From assembly GCA_902602695.1 (NCBI GenBank), contig CACKRO010000004.1, forward strand, positions 1-64,000: a stretch of DNA of 64,000 bases. The letters run 5' to 3'. The first letter of the stretch is position 1. Each line of letters begins with the position of its first letter. A model generated the notes under the pieces. That model searched no databases, was not told where the DNA came from, and worked only from the letters and a program-made list of their open reading frames with translations. This document shows positions 1 to 9,733 of this stretch, in pieces. The DNA comes from an uncultured Alphaproteobacteria bacterium (GTDB taxonomy: Bacteria > Pseudomonadota > Alphaproteobacteria > HIMB59 > GCA-002718135). The position numbers and the translations under genes were made by a program.

Positions 1-17
1 ATTAAATGGAGGAAATG

Positions 18-1343
18 ATGAATAAAATTTTAAATATTTTTTTAACTTTTATTCTTTCAGCTTTTTTCGCAACTTCAACATTTGCTGCCACTAAAGTAGT
101 TTGGTGGATGGAAAGTAGTGCAGATACTGACCCTACAGTTCAAGAAATGATGTGTGATGCTTTTAATGCTGAACAAGATGAAGTAGAATTAGAATGTGTA
201 TTCAAAGAAGACATTAATGATACTATCAGACCAGCACTTTTATCTGGAAGTGGACCGGACATGTTTGATACACCTGGTGCTTCTTACATAAAAATTTACC
301 AAGATGCAGGTCTTGTTAAATCTATGCAAGAGTATGCTGATCAATATGGTTGGCAAGATAAACTTCTAGGTTGGGCTTACAACTCAGGAGTCTTTGATGG
401 TGATTTATATTCAATTCCAAAAAACTATGAAACAATGATTTATTTTTATAATAAAACTTTGTTTGAAGAAAATGGATGGAGTACGCCAAATACTTTAGAA
501 GAAGTTGAATCTTTAGCTGCTAAAATCAAAGCTAAAGGAATGAATGTTTACGCGTATGGTTCTGCTGGATGGCAGCCAACTCACGAACATTTAGTAGGAA
601 ACTATTTCAACACTTATGCTGGACCAGATAATGTTTACAAAGCATTAATTGGTGAAAAAAAGTGGACAGATCCAGAGTTTGTAGAAGCAATTGAACTTTT
701 AAGAAAACACATGGTAGATGAAGGTTATTGGTCTGGGAATTTAGAGACATATTATTCTCTAGATTGGGATGATTTTAATAACGAGTTTGCTACCAGAGGT
801 TCTGCAATGCTCATGATTGGAACTTGGGGTTTCAATGTAACGGCAACGAATTTTGGAGAATCTTCTGATGATTGGGATTGGAATCCTTTACCAATTCTAA
901 ATTCACAGGCAGGAAGTGCTCCTAATTACCAACTTGCAACAGGTGGAACAATGTCCATCAATGCAGCATCTAAAAATGCAGATGGAGCTGCAAAAGTAAT
1001 TGATTGGATTCTTTCTGATAAAGCAAGAGCTCTTAAAGTTACTGGTAGCTTAGGTTATGGCGCTTGGTTGTTACCACTAAAATACACTGATGCTGACTTT
1101 GATCCTAATATTGATCCAAGACAAAAAAGATTCTTAACTGAATTCGCAGAAGCTTCTGATTCAGGAAATTATGGATATACAACATGGACATTCTATCCGA
1201 ATGACCCGGGTGTTCATATCTGGAAGGATATGGAAGTGGTTTGGGCTGGAGATATTACCCCACTTGAATTCATGGAAGAATCTCAAAGACTTTGGGACCA
1301 AGCTCGTGCAGACGATGCATTAGTTCCAGTTGGAAAAAGATAA
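18..1343 (+). CDS. ABC transporter sugar-binding protein, family 1 (MalE-like)
   Basis: Periplasmic extracellular solute-binding protein of a CUT1-type carbohydrate importer. The N-terminus is a Sec signal peptide (Lys near the start, then a long hydrophobic run ending in a TFAA-like cleavage site). The mature part is rich in Trp and Tyr, as usual for sugar-binding sites, and has family-typical stretches such as GSGPDMFD and YFYNKTLFEENGW. The ORF track starts at 6, but GGAGGAA at 8-14 is a good Shine-Dalgarno for the second of two adjacent ATGs (15 or 18), so I start at 18. Two permease genes follow, and four ARH-family genes after them. The sugar cannot be read from sequence. The family call is firm; the substrate is unknown. 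Confidence 0.93.
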   Translation: MNKILNIFLTFILSAFFATSTFAATKVVWWMESSADTDPTVQEMMCDAFNAEQDEVELECVFKEDINDTIRPALLSGSGPDMFDTPGASYIKIYQDAGLVKSMQEYADQYGWQDKLLGWAYNSGVFDGDLYSIPKNYETMIYFYNKTLFEENGWSTPNTLEEVESLAAKIKAKGMNVYAYGSAGWQPTHEHLVGNYFNTYAGPDNVYKALIGEKKWTDPEFVEAIELLRKHMVDEGYWSGNLETYYSLDWDDFNNEFATRGSAMLMIGTWGFNVTATNFGESSDDWDWNPLPILNSQAGSAPNYQLATGGTMSINAASKNADGAAKVIDWILSDKARALKVTGSLGYGAWLLPLKYTDADFDPNIDPRQKRFLTEFAEASDSGNYGYTTWTFYPNDPGVHIWKDMEVVWAGDITPLEFMEESQRLWDQARADDALVPVGKR

Positions 1344-1355
1344 TTTATAAATTTA

Positions 1356-1381
1356 AATAAGGGGAAATATTTCCCCTTATT
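1356..1381 (+). terminator. perfect palindrome between binding protein and permeases
   Basis: A 26-base perfect inverted repeat (AATAAGGGGAAAT and its complement) lies just after the binding-protein stop. It is followed by TAAAAAATAA rather than a T tract, so it looks more like an RNA-stabilising or processing stem than a strong terminator. Such a stem after a binding-protein gene commonly lets the binding protein be made in excess over the permeases, as known for malE/malF. Confidence 0.6.
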
Positions 1382-1397
1382 AAAAAATAACAAAATT

Positions 1398-2276
1398 ATG
1401 CCAAAATTTTTAACAAGTATAAATGCAATTTCCTGGTACTTTTTATTTCCAGTTATATTCATTCATTTCTTTGTGGTAGCATTCCCGTCGATACTAAGTT
1501 TATTGTTATGTTTAACGGACTGGAATGGTTTTGGCAGAATAAACTATGTTGGATTAGAAAATTTTCAAGAATTATTTAGAGACCGTGTTTTCAAGAAAGC
1601 AGTTAAACACAACATAATTTGGACAGTAATGTTCTTAACAATACCAGTAATCGTAGCACTTACTATAGCATATCTTTTAACAGGAATAAAAAGAGGACAA
1701 CTTTTTTATAGGCTAGTTTATTTTTTTCCATACATTCTAGCTAGTATCGTTAATTGTTTGATTTGGAGATACATATTCCATCCAAGACATGGTTTAGGTG
1801 GTTGGTTTGAAAATCAAGGTATTGATTTTCTTGCTAAGTCACCATTTGCTATGAAGGAGACTGCCTTATACGCTGTTGCCTGGGTAGATATGTGGCATTT
1901 CTGGGGTTTCTTAGTTATTATCTATTTAACTGGAATGTATCAAGTTGATGACTCTCTCTATGAAGCAGCAGATATTGAAGGAGCAACAAAATTTCAAAAA
2001 TTTAGATACATTACTTTACCAATGATACGACCAATTTTTGTTTTATCTTTAATAATTATAATTATCTGGTCTGTCCCAACATTTGACTATGTATATATTT
2101 TAACAATGGGTGGGCCAGCATATAGTTCTGAAGTTGTAGCAAACCATTTATACTCGCAAGCCTTTCAACGAATGAATGTTGGTTACGCATCTACTATAGG
2201 TGTTATGATGTTCTTCTATGTTGGTATTATAGTAGGTTTCTTTGCAATTTTAAGGCGGATGGGTTGGGAGGTATAA
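1398..2276 (+). CDS. sugar ABC transporter permease (MalF-like)
   Basis: Inner-membrane permease subunit of a CUT1 carbohydrate importer, 292 aa with about six hydrophobic segments. The cytoplasmic EAA loop that docks on the ATPase is visible near residue 190 (EAADIEGATKFQKFRYITLP). It follows the binding-protein gene after a palindrome and sits 8 bases upstream of the second permease. It belongs to the same transporter as both neighbours. The family is certain; the substrate is not. Confidence 0.93.
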   Translation: MPKFLTSINAISWYFLFPVIFIHFFVVAFPSILSLLLCLTDWNGFGRINYVGLENFQELFRDRVFKKAVKHNIIWTVMFLTIPVIVALTIAYLLTGIKRGQLFYRLVYFFPYILASIVNCLIWRYIFHPRHGLGGWFENQGIDFLAKSPFAMKETALYAVAWVDMWHFWGFLVIIYLTGMYQVDDSLYEAADIEGATKFQKFRYITLPMIRPIFVLSLIIIIIWSVPTFDYVYILTMGGPAYSSEVVANHLYSQAFQRMNVGYASTIGVMMFFYVGIIVGFFAILRRMGWEV

Positions 2277-2284
2277 AATTATAA

Positions 2285-3127
2285 ATGGCAACTGCAAGAT
2301 TTAGACAAAGATCGAGCTATATAAATCATGCCATTTTGATTTTTATGGCTTTAACAATAATTTTACCATTACTAGTTTTAGCTTTTAATTCTATAAAACC
2401 ATCTTCTGAATTTGGAGCAAATCCTTTAGGTTTTCCAAATGAAATAAGATTAATGAATTATTATGATGCGTGGGTGAATGGAAATTATACTCAAATATTT
2501 ACAAATTCACTCACCTTAGTTATTGGAACTTTAATATTGAATTTGACTGTTTCGGGTCTAGCTGCTTTCAGTTTGGCAGTTTTAAACCCAAAAGGAATTC
2601 AAACAATTGTTGTTGGTTTATATCTTTTAGTTGGAATTAGTATTCCTGCACAATTATTTATTTTACCATTATTTTTAATGTGGAAAACCTTATACCTCCT
2701 AGACACAAGGATTGGTTTAATTATAATTTATAGCGCTTTAAATGCTCCATTCGCAACTTTTTTAATTCGATCATACATGTTGCAACTACCGACAGAACTT
2801 TTTGAAGCCGCTAAGCTAGATGGAGCATCCGTAATGCAATTGTTTACAAGGGTTGCTCTACCTCTTTCTTGGCCAGTTTTTTTAACAACTGCTCTTATTG
2901 TATCATTAACAGTTTGGAATGAGTTTTTATTTGCTATTACTTTTATTATTACTGATGAATACAAACCCATTTCCTCAATTTTATTTACATTTCAAAGTAG
3001 ATTTGCAAATGATTATGGATTGGTAAGCGCAGCTTCCATTTTAATGGCTGCACCAATTGCTATTTTATTTATGTTTTTTCAAAGACGTTTCATTGCTGGT
3101 TTAACCAGTGGAGCAACAAAAGGTTAG
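2285..3127 (+). CDS. sugar ABC transporter permease (MalG-like)
   Basis: Second permease of the CUT1 importer, 280 aa, about six membrane segments. The EAA loop is seen near residue 175 (EAAKLDGASVMQLFTRVALP). The stop is only 15 bases from the first ARH-family gene, so transport and the four hydrolase-like genes are probably one transcript. No ATP-binding subunit lies downstream. It may be upstream of the window or a shared MsmX/UgpC-type ATPase encoded elsewhere. Confidence 0.93.
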   Translation: MATARFRQRSSYINHAILIFMALTIILPLLVLAFNSIKPSSEFGANPLGFPNEIRLMNYYDAWVNGNYTQIFTNSLTLVIGTLILNLTVSGLAAFSLAVLNPKGIQTIVVGLYLLVGISIPAQLFILPLFLMWKTLYLLDTRIGLIIIYSALNAPFATFLIRSYMLQLPTELFEAAKLDGASVMQLFTRVALPLSWPVFLTTALIVSLTVWNEFLFAITFIITDEYKPISSILFTFQSRFANDYGLVSAASILMAAPIAILFMFFQRRFIAGLTSGATKG

Positions 3128-3142
3128 TTCAATGGGAGGAAG

Positions 3143-5308
3143 ATGGAACTTAATAAAGAATATCAGGAGAAAGTCTATTCAGGAGTTTTAGGTAAAATTA
3201 TAGGTGTCTATCTTGGCAGACCTTTTGAGGGTTGGTGGTATGATAGAATTATAAAGGAATTAGGGCCAATTAATTATTATGTAAATGATAAGTTAAATAT
3301 GCCTATTCAAATCACAGATGATGACTTAACTGGAACATTTAGATTTATAAACGCCTTAAAAGATTTTAAATATGATAAAAATATTTCTTCCAAGCAAATC
3401 GGTCAAACATGGTTAAATTATTGTTTAGAAAACCAGGCTGTTTTATGGTGGGGTGGTAAAGGTACATCATCAGAAGATACTGCTTATCAAAATTTAAAAC
3501 AGGGTATTGATGCTCCTGATAGTGGATCTATTAAAACAAATGGTAAAATTGTTGCTGAACAAATAGGTGCTCAGATCTTTATTGATGGTTGGGGATTAGT
3601 TTCACCAGGTGATCCAGATCAAGCAGCTGATTTTGCAAAAAAAGCAGGTAGTGTTAGTCACGATGGTGAGTCAGTATACGCAGCTCAAGTTGTTGCTGCA
3701 ATGGAGGCCATGGCTTTTATAGAAAAGGACACAAAAAAAATTATTGAGCATTGCAAAAAATATATTCCAAAAGATTCAACAATTTTTAAACTTATATCTG
3801 ACATTCAAGACTGGAGCTCAGGTAATTTAGATTGGGAGCAAGCAAGAGAAAAAATAGATAATTTTTATGGATATGAAAAATTCATAGGCGGTGTTCACAT
3901 TGTCCCAAATCATGCATTAATTATTTTAGCATTATTATTTGGCGATGATAATTTTCAAAAATCCTTAATGATTGTTAATACTTCAGGATGGGATACAGAT
4001 TGTAATTCTGGAAATGTAGGATGTTTTCTTGGAATTAAAAATGGACTTGAAAGTATAAAAGATGGTCCTGATTATATTACTCCTGTTAATGATACTATTT
4101 ATCTTCCAACTAGTAATGGAGCTGAAACAATGACTGATGCTCTTAGAGAAAGTCAAAATATTGTAAATATTACAAGACGGATTAACGGTTTGGAAAATAA
4201 TTTAATAAAAGATAATGCAAGATACAATTTTGAAATGCCTGACTCAACTCAGGCTTGGAAGGTTAATAAGTTAAATGATAATAATCTTAATACTAGAATT
4301 GCAAATGTTGCTTATGAATCAAATATTGGTCAAAGAGCTCTAGAAATTGACTTTTCTAATTTATCAATTGGTCATTCAAGTGTTGTGTATGTAGATACTT
4401 TTTTCCCAGATTGGTTTACTGAATTAAAAGGCGTTCAAAGGCAGAAATTTTTTCATTATGATTTTGTTGGATGTCCAATAGTTTATACTGGTCAAAAAAT
4501 TAAAACTGAAATAATTTCTAAAAGTAAAAATAATATTAAAGTTACTTTATTTATAAAATATTGGGGAGAAGAAGATAAACTAAAACAAATAGATGCAGAG
4601 CAATATGAACTTTTAAATAATGAAGTAAAATCTATTGAGTGGACTGTTCCAGACACATTTTCTAATCCAATTGGACAAATTGGATTTGTTATTTCTTCAG
4701 ATACAAATACTTCAGGTAAACTGTTAATTAATTATCTTGATATTGAAGGAACACCAAAAACAACTTTTAAAAGACCTGAACATATAGAAAATGCTGCAAA
4801 AAATGGATATTTTTTCAATCAAGAATTTTATGGTCAATTATGGAAAAGAGCATGGGTTAACGATATTGATAAGTGGCAATATAGATGGATGGAGTCTTTT
4901 AAAATAATTAACGGTGTGGGAAGAGGGCATATTTTACAGGGTTCATCTTCTTGGAAGGATTATTCTGTTTCTTCTAAAGTTAATTTTCCTTTAGCATCAG
5001 CTGGAGGATTAATTATAAGATCTCAAGGTGTAAAAAGGTATTATTCTTTAGAATTAACGTCAAAAAATAAATTACAGATAAATAAAATGTTCTATGAACT
5101 TGAAACGTTAAAAGAAGTAGATTTCAATTTTGAATTTTATAAAGATTATGAATTACGATTTGTAGTTAAAGGAAATAAATTATCTGGTTATGTAGATGGG
5201 AATCTTTTAATTGAGACACAAGATAAAGATAACTCATTTGAATCTGGGATGATTGGTTTTATTGCTCAAGATGGAACATTATCATCAAACGCAATTAGCA
5301 TAGAATAA
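3143..5308 (+). CDS. ADP-ribosylglycohydrolase-family protein, copy 1
   Basis: Predicted cytoplasmic hydrolase (no signal peptide), 721 aa. Residues ~8-345 form an ARH/DraG-type domain with the two metal-binding motifs TDDD (T58-D61) and GWDTDCN (G282-N288). Residues ~360-550 look like a beta-rich middle region. Residues ~575-721 resemble a concanavalin/LamG-like sugar-binding domain ending in a repeated GMIGF-type strand. In place of the usual GDALG near the start it has GVYLG. A good Shine-Dalgarno (GGGAGGA) supports this ATG. It carries the WWGGKG...EDTA loop variant shared with copy 4. Family members cleave N-glycosidic bonds to ADP-ribose, but the sugar-transporter context suggests a glycoside substrate. 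The reaction is unproven. Confidence 0.85.
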   Translation: MELNKEYQEKVYSGVLGKIIGVYLGRPFEGWWYDRIIKELGPINYYVNDKLNMPIQITDDDLTGTFRFINALKDFKYDKNISSKQIGQTWLNYCLENQAVLWWGGKGTSSEDTAYQNLKQGIDAPDSGSIKTNGKIVAEQIGAQIFIDGWGLVSPGDPDQAADFAKKAGSVSHDGESVYAAQVVAAMEAMAFIEKDTKKIIEHCKKYIPKDSTIFKLISDIQDWSSGNLDWEQAREKIDNFYGYEKFIGGVHIVPNHALIILALLFGDDNFQKSLMIVNTSGWDTDCNSGNVGCFLGIKNGLESIKDGPDYITPVNDTIYLPTSNGAETMTDALRESQNIVNITRRINGLENNLIKDNARYNFEMPDSTQAWKVNKLNDNNLNTRIANVAYESNIGQRALEIDFSNLSIGHSSVVYVDTFFPDWFTELKGVQRQKFFHYDFVGCPIVYTGQKIKTEIISKSKNNIKVTLFIKYWGEEDKLKQIDAEQYELLNNEVKSIEWTVPDTFSNPIGQIGFVISSDTNTSGKLLINYLDIEGTPKTTFKRPEHIENAAKNGYFFNQEFYGQLWKRAWVNDIDKWQYRWMESFKIINGVGRGHILQGSSSWKDYSVSSKVNFPLASAGGLIIRSQGVKRYYSLELTSKNKLQINKMFYELETLKEVDFNFEFYKDYELRFVVKGNKLSGYVDGNLLIETQDKDNSFESGMIGFIAQDGTLSSNAISIE

Positions 5309-5320
5309 AATTTATTGGTT

Positions 5321-7525
5321 ATGAAATTAGATAATATCTTTGAAAATAAAGTTTATGCTGGAGTTTTAGGAAAGATTATTGGAGTCTACTTAGGAAGACC
5401 TTTTGAAGGTTGGCCGTATGATAAAATAATCAAAGAACTTGGACCTATTTATTATTATGTAAATGATAAATTAAATGTACCTATGCATGTAACTGATGAC
5501 GATCTTAATGGTACGTTTGCATTTATCAAAGCTTTTGAAGATTTTAATTTTGATAAAAATATTACTTCTGAACAAATCGGTCAAACATGGTTAAATTATT
5601 GTTTAGAAAATCAAGCTGTATTGGCATGGGCAGGAAAGGGACTACTAACTGAAGAAAGTGCATATTTAAATTTAAAGCAAGGTATTACAGCTCCTGATAG
5701 TGGATCTATAAAAATAAATGGAAAAATTATAGCTGAACAAATTGGTGCTCAAATTTTTATTGATGGTTGGGGTATGATTGCCGGAGGTGATCCTGATTTT
5801 GCATCTGATTTAGCTAAAAAAGCAGGAAGTGTTAGTCATGATGGAGAATCTGTCTATGGTGCTCAAGTTGTTGCATCAATGGAAGCAATGGCATTTATTG
5901 AAAATGATACAAGGAAAATAATTGAGCATTGTAAAAAATATATTCCTAATGATTCTATTATTTATAAATTAATATCAGATATCCAGGATTGGAGTTCTGG
6001 TAATTTAGATTGGGAACAAGCAAGATCTAAAATAGAAGAAAATTATGGATATGATAAGTACCAAGGTTTTTGCCATATTGTTCCAAATCATGCTTTGATA
6101 ATTTTAGCTCTTTTGTTTGGAGATGATGATTTTCAAAAAACATTAATGATTGTTAATACTGCTGGCTGGGATACTGATTGCAACTCAGGCAATGTAGGTT
6201 GTTTTATGGGTATTAAAAATGGCATAGAAGGAATCCAGAAGGGTCCAGACTTTATTTCACCAGTAAATGACACATTATATATAACATCAGCTCGTGGCTC
6301 AGAAACAATGACTGATGCTCTTAGAGAAAGTCAAAATATAATTAACATTAGAAGAAAGTTAGATGGTCTTGAAAGTAAGGTTATAAAAAATAATGCTAGA
6401 TATAATTTTGAAATGGAAACATCCACACAAGGATGGATGGTTGATAAATCAAATGATAATAATCAGAATACTCTCTTAAAAAATATCGAATATAAATCTA
6501 ATATTGGAAATAGAGCACTTGAGATAAATTTTAATAATCTAACAAAAGGTATTAATAGCGAGTTACATGTAAATACTTTTTTTCCAGAAGAGTTTACAAC
6601 CTTAAATGAGCAACAAGAAATGATGCTCATGGTGTACAGTTTTGTTGGGTGTCCTATAATTTATTCTGGTCAAAATATTATAACTGAAATAATTTCAAAA
6701 ACAAAAAAAGATATAAAAGTTAAATTGTTTATTAAATATTATGGTGAAGGTGATAAATTAAGTAAAATAAATTCAGCTGAATATATCCTATCAGAGCATC
6801 AGACAGAAACATTAGAATGGAATGTTCCTGATACATTTTCAAACCCTATTGCGCAGATTGGAATTTCTATTTCTTCTGATGAGCAAGTATCAGGTAAAGC
6901 CTTGATGAATTATCTTCATATTTCTGGAATACCTCAAATGACATTTAGAAGACCAGATCATATTAAGGATAATCACGCTAATACCAAAAGTCACAATATT
7001 AAATCTTTAACAAATGGGATTTATATTCCCGAAGAAGATAAATATTATGGGCAATTATGGAGATTAGCTTGGGTAAATGATGTAGACAAATGGTACAGTG
7101 TAGGAAAAAATTCTTTTGGATTAATAAAAAATAATTCAAGAGGACATATTTTTACTGGCTCATCTGAATTGAAAGATTATTCTGTATCTTCAAAAATTCT
7201 GTTTCGTTTGGCATCTTCTGGAGGAGTAATTATTAGATCTCAAGGACTTCAAAGATATTACTCCTTAGAAATAACATCTACAAACAAATTACAAATTAAT
7301 AAAATGGAATATGGTCTAAAAAATTTGAAAGAAGTAGATTTTAAGTTTGAGCAATTCAAAGTATACGAAGTACGTTTTGAGGCTTATGGCAAAATTTTAA
7401 AAGGTTTTATTAACAATCAATTGTTAATTGAAGTTGAGGATAAGACAAATCAGTTTGATAAAGGAATGATAGGTTATATTGTTGAAAATGGAACTATTAT
7501 TAGTGAAGATATTTCTATAAATTGA
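5321..7525 (+). CDS. ADP-ribosylglycohydrolase-family protein, copy 2
   Basis: Second of four tandem paralogues, 734 aa from the ATG at 5321. The track's upstream TTG at 5315 is less likely, because MKLDNIFENK matches the start of copy 4. The ARH domain is N-terminal with TDDD and GWDTDCN at the same positions as copy 1, and the C-terminal domain is jelly-roll-like. It carries the AWAGKG...EESA loop variant shared with copy 3. About ten extra residues (near NHANTKSHN) lie before the C-terminal domain. Long stretches of DNA are identical to copies 1 and 3, a sign of recombination between copies. No obvious Shine-Dalgarno is present, and the short gap from copy 1 suggests coupled translation. 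Confidence 0.85.
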   Translation: MKLDNIFENKVYAGVLGKIIGVYLGRPFEGWPYDKIIKELGPIYYYVNDKLNVPMHVTDDDLNGTFAFIKAFEDFNFDKNITSEQIGQTWLNYCLENQAVLAWAGKGLLTEESAYLNLKQGITAPDSGSIKINGKIIAEQIGAQIFIDGWGMIAGGDPDFASDLAKKAGSVSHDGESVYGAQVVASMEAMAFIENDTRKIIEHCKKYIPNDSIIYKLISDIQDWSSGNLDWEQARSKIEENYGYDKYQGFCHIVPNHALIILALLFGDDDFQKTLMIVNTAGWDTDCNSGNVGCFMGIKNGIEGIQKGPDFISPVNDTLYITSARGSETMTDALRESQNIINIRRKLDGLESKVIKNNARYNFEMETSTQGWMVDKSNDNNQNTLLKNIEYKSNIGNRALEINFNNLTKGINSELHVNTFFPEEFTTLNEQQEMMLMVYSFVGCPIIYSGQNIITEIISKTKKDIKVKLFIKYYGEGDKLSKINSAEYILSEHQTETLEWNVPDTFSNPIAQIGISISSDEQVSGKALMNYLHISGIPQMTFRRPDHIKDNHANTKSHNIKSLTNGIYIPEEDKYYGQLWRLAWVNDVDKWYSVGKNSFGLIKNNSRGHIFTGSSELKDYSVSSKILFRLASSGGVIIRSQGLQRYYSLEITSTNKLQINKMEYGLKNLKEVDFKFEQFKVYEVRFEAYGKILKGFINNQLLIEVEDKTNQFDKGMIGYIVENGTIISEDISIN

Positions 7526-7550
7526 TAAGTTGATCATTTGGGAGAAAAAT

Positions 7551-9713
7551 ATGAATTTAGATAAAGTATTTGAAAATAAAGTTTATGCTGGTGTCCTAGG
7601 CAAGATCATTGGTGTCTATCTTGGTAGGCCTTTTGAGGGCTGGTCTTACGATCGCATAATGGAAGAACTAGGTCCAATTAATTATTACGTAAATGATAAA
7701 CTTGATTTTCCTATACATGTTACAGATGATGATCTTTCTGGTACTTTTAGGTTCATTAATGCTCTGAAACATTTTAACTATGATAAAAAAATATCTGCAA
7801 AACAAATTGGTCAAACATGGCTTAACTATTGTTTAGAAAATCAAACTATTTTAGCTTGGGCTGGCAAAGGTATTTTAACTGAAGAAAGTGCATACATGAA
7901 TTTAAAACAAGGAATTCATGCACCTGAAAGTGGCTCAATTGAAAGAAACGGTAAAGTGATAGCTGAACAAATTGGCGCCCAAATTTTTATTGATGGTTGG
8001 GGAATGGTTTCTCCTGGAGATCCAGAACAAGCTGTTGATTTAGCTAAAAGAGCAGGCAGTGTAAGTCATGATGGGGAATCTGTTTACGGTGCTCAAGTCG
8101 TTGCTGCAATGGAGTCTATGGCATTTATCGAAAATGATATTAAAAAAATTATTGAAGAAAGTAAAAAATTTGTACCAACTGACTCAACAATTTACAAACT
8201 CATATCAGATATCCAGGATTGGAGTTCTGGTAATTTAGATTGGGAACAAGCAAGATCTAAAATTGAAGATAAATATGGATACAGTAAATTTCCAGGAAAT
8301 TGTCACATTGTACCTAATCATGCACTCATTATATTAGCATTACTATTTGGAGATGATGATTTTCAAAAATCATTAATGATAGTTAATACTGCAGGTTGGG
8401 ATACAGATTGTAATTCTGGAAATGTTGGCTGTATTTTAGGAATAAAAAATGGATTAGAAGGTATCCAGAAGGGCCCAGATTATATTACCCCAGTTAATGA
8501 TATAATTTATTTACCATCTGCATATGGTTCTGAAACTATGACTGATGCCTTATTGGAAAGTCAAAATATTATTAATATAACAAGAAAAATGAATGGGCTT
8601 GAAGGCAAGGTTATAAAAAATAATGCTAGATATAATTTTGAAATGGAAACATCCACTCAAGGATGGATGGTTGATAAAGCAAACGATAATAATCTAAATA
8701 CTAATTTATCAAATGTAGAATACAAATCTAATAATGGTACTAGAGCACTACAAGTTAGTTTTACAGATTTGTCTTTTGGTCTTTCTAGTGAAATTTTTGT
8801 AGATAGTTTTTTCCCCGAATGGTTTACAAAATTAGAAGGTTATCAGGTACAAAGATATTTTCATTATGATTATGTTGCTTGCCCCCTTGTTTATACAGGT
8901 CAAAATATAAAAACTGAGATTGTTTCAAAATCTGAAAAAGATTTAAGAATTAATTTGTTCATAAAATATTGGGGCGAGGGTGATAAATTAATTAAAATCT
9001 CTTCTGAGGATCATACTATCAAAGCTAATGAAAATAATGTTATAGAGTGGAATGTTCCTGACACATTCTCTAATCCAATTGGTCAAATGGGAATAAGTAT
9101 AAATTCTGATGATAATGTTACAGGTAAATTATTAATTAATTATTTAAATATTTCTGGTTCTCCTAAAATGACATTCAGAAGACCAGATCATATAGATGAA
9201 TTTAAAAGAGGTATTTTTTATAAAGAAGAAGTTTACGGTCAATTATGGAAAAGAGCTTGGGTAAATGATGTAGATAAATGGCAATACCGTCATAACGAGT
9301 CGTTTAAAGTTGTTAGAGGTATCGGCCGTGGTCATATAATGACTGGAAGTGAAACATGGAAAGATTATTCAATTTCAGCAAAAATTTCTATTCCTCTTGC
9401 ATCTGCTGGAGGTTTGATACTTAGATCACAAGGACTTAAAAGGTATTATTCTCTTGAGCTTACAAAAGAAAATAAACTTAAAATTAATAAAATGGAGTAC
9501 GACCTGAAAACTCTTAAAGAAATTGATTTTGATCTCGAATTCTTTAAAGACTATGAATTGAAATTTAAGGTTGATGGTAATAAATTACAAGGTTTTGTTG
9601 ATAATAAACTATTAATTGAAGTTGAAGATAAATCGAACCCATATGAAGAGGGAATGATTGGTTTTTTAACTGAAAATGGTGCCATTCAGAGTGATTCAAT
9701 ATCAATTGAGTAA
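7551..9713 (+). CDS. ADP-ribosylglycohydrolase-family protein, copy 3
   Basis: Third tandem paralogue, 720 aa. The start is placed at ATG 7551 rather than the track's 7530, because GGGAG lies 7-11 bases upstream and the N-terminus then aligns with the other copies. Both ARH metal motifs are intact (TDDD at 58-61, GWDTDCN in the second half of the domain). It shares the AWAGKG...EESA loop with copy 2 and has the jelly-roll-like C-terminus. No signal peptide. Same operon as the sugar importer. Function inferred only from fold and context. Confidence 0.85.
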   Translation: MNLDKVFENKVYAGVLGKIIGVYLGRPFEGWSYDRIMEELGPINYYVNDKLDFPIHVTDDDLSGTFRFINALKHFNYDKKISAKQIGQTWLNYCLENQTILAWAGKGILTEESAYMNLKQGIHAPESGSIERNGKVIAEQIGAQIFIDGWGMVSPGDPEQAVDLAKRAGSVSHDGESVYGAQVVAAMESMAFIENDIKKIIEESKKFVPTDSTIYKLISDIQDWSSGNLDWEQARSKIEDKYGYSKFPGNCHIVPNHALIILALLFGDDDFQKSLMIVNTAGWDTDCNSGNVGCILGIKNGLEGIQKGPDYITPVNDIIYLPSAYGSETMTDALLESQNIINITRKMNGLEGKVIKNNARYNFEMETSTQGWMVDKANDNNLNTNLSNVEYKSNNGTRALQVSFTDLSFGLSSEIFVDSFFPEWFTKLEGYQVQRYFHYDYVACPLVYTGQNIKTEIVSKSEKDLRINLFIKYWGEGDKLIKISSEDHTIKANENNVIEWNVPDTFSNPIGQMGISINSDDNVTGKLLINYLNISGSPKMTFRRPDHIDEFKRGIFYKEEVYGQLWKRAWVNDVDKWQYRHNESFKVVRGIGRGHIMTGSETWKDYSISAKISIPLASAGGLILRSQGLKRYYSLELTKENKLKINKMEYDLKTLKEIDFDLEFFKDYELKFKVDGNKLQGFVDNKLLIEVEDKSNPYEEGMIGFLTENGAIQSDSISIE

Positions 9714-9733
9714 AAAGACAAAGAGGAGGAATG

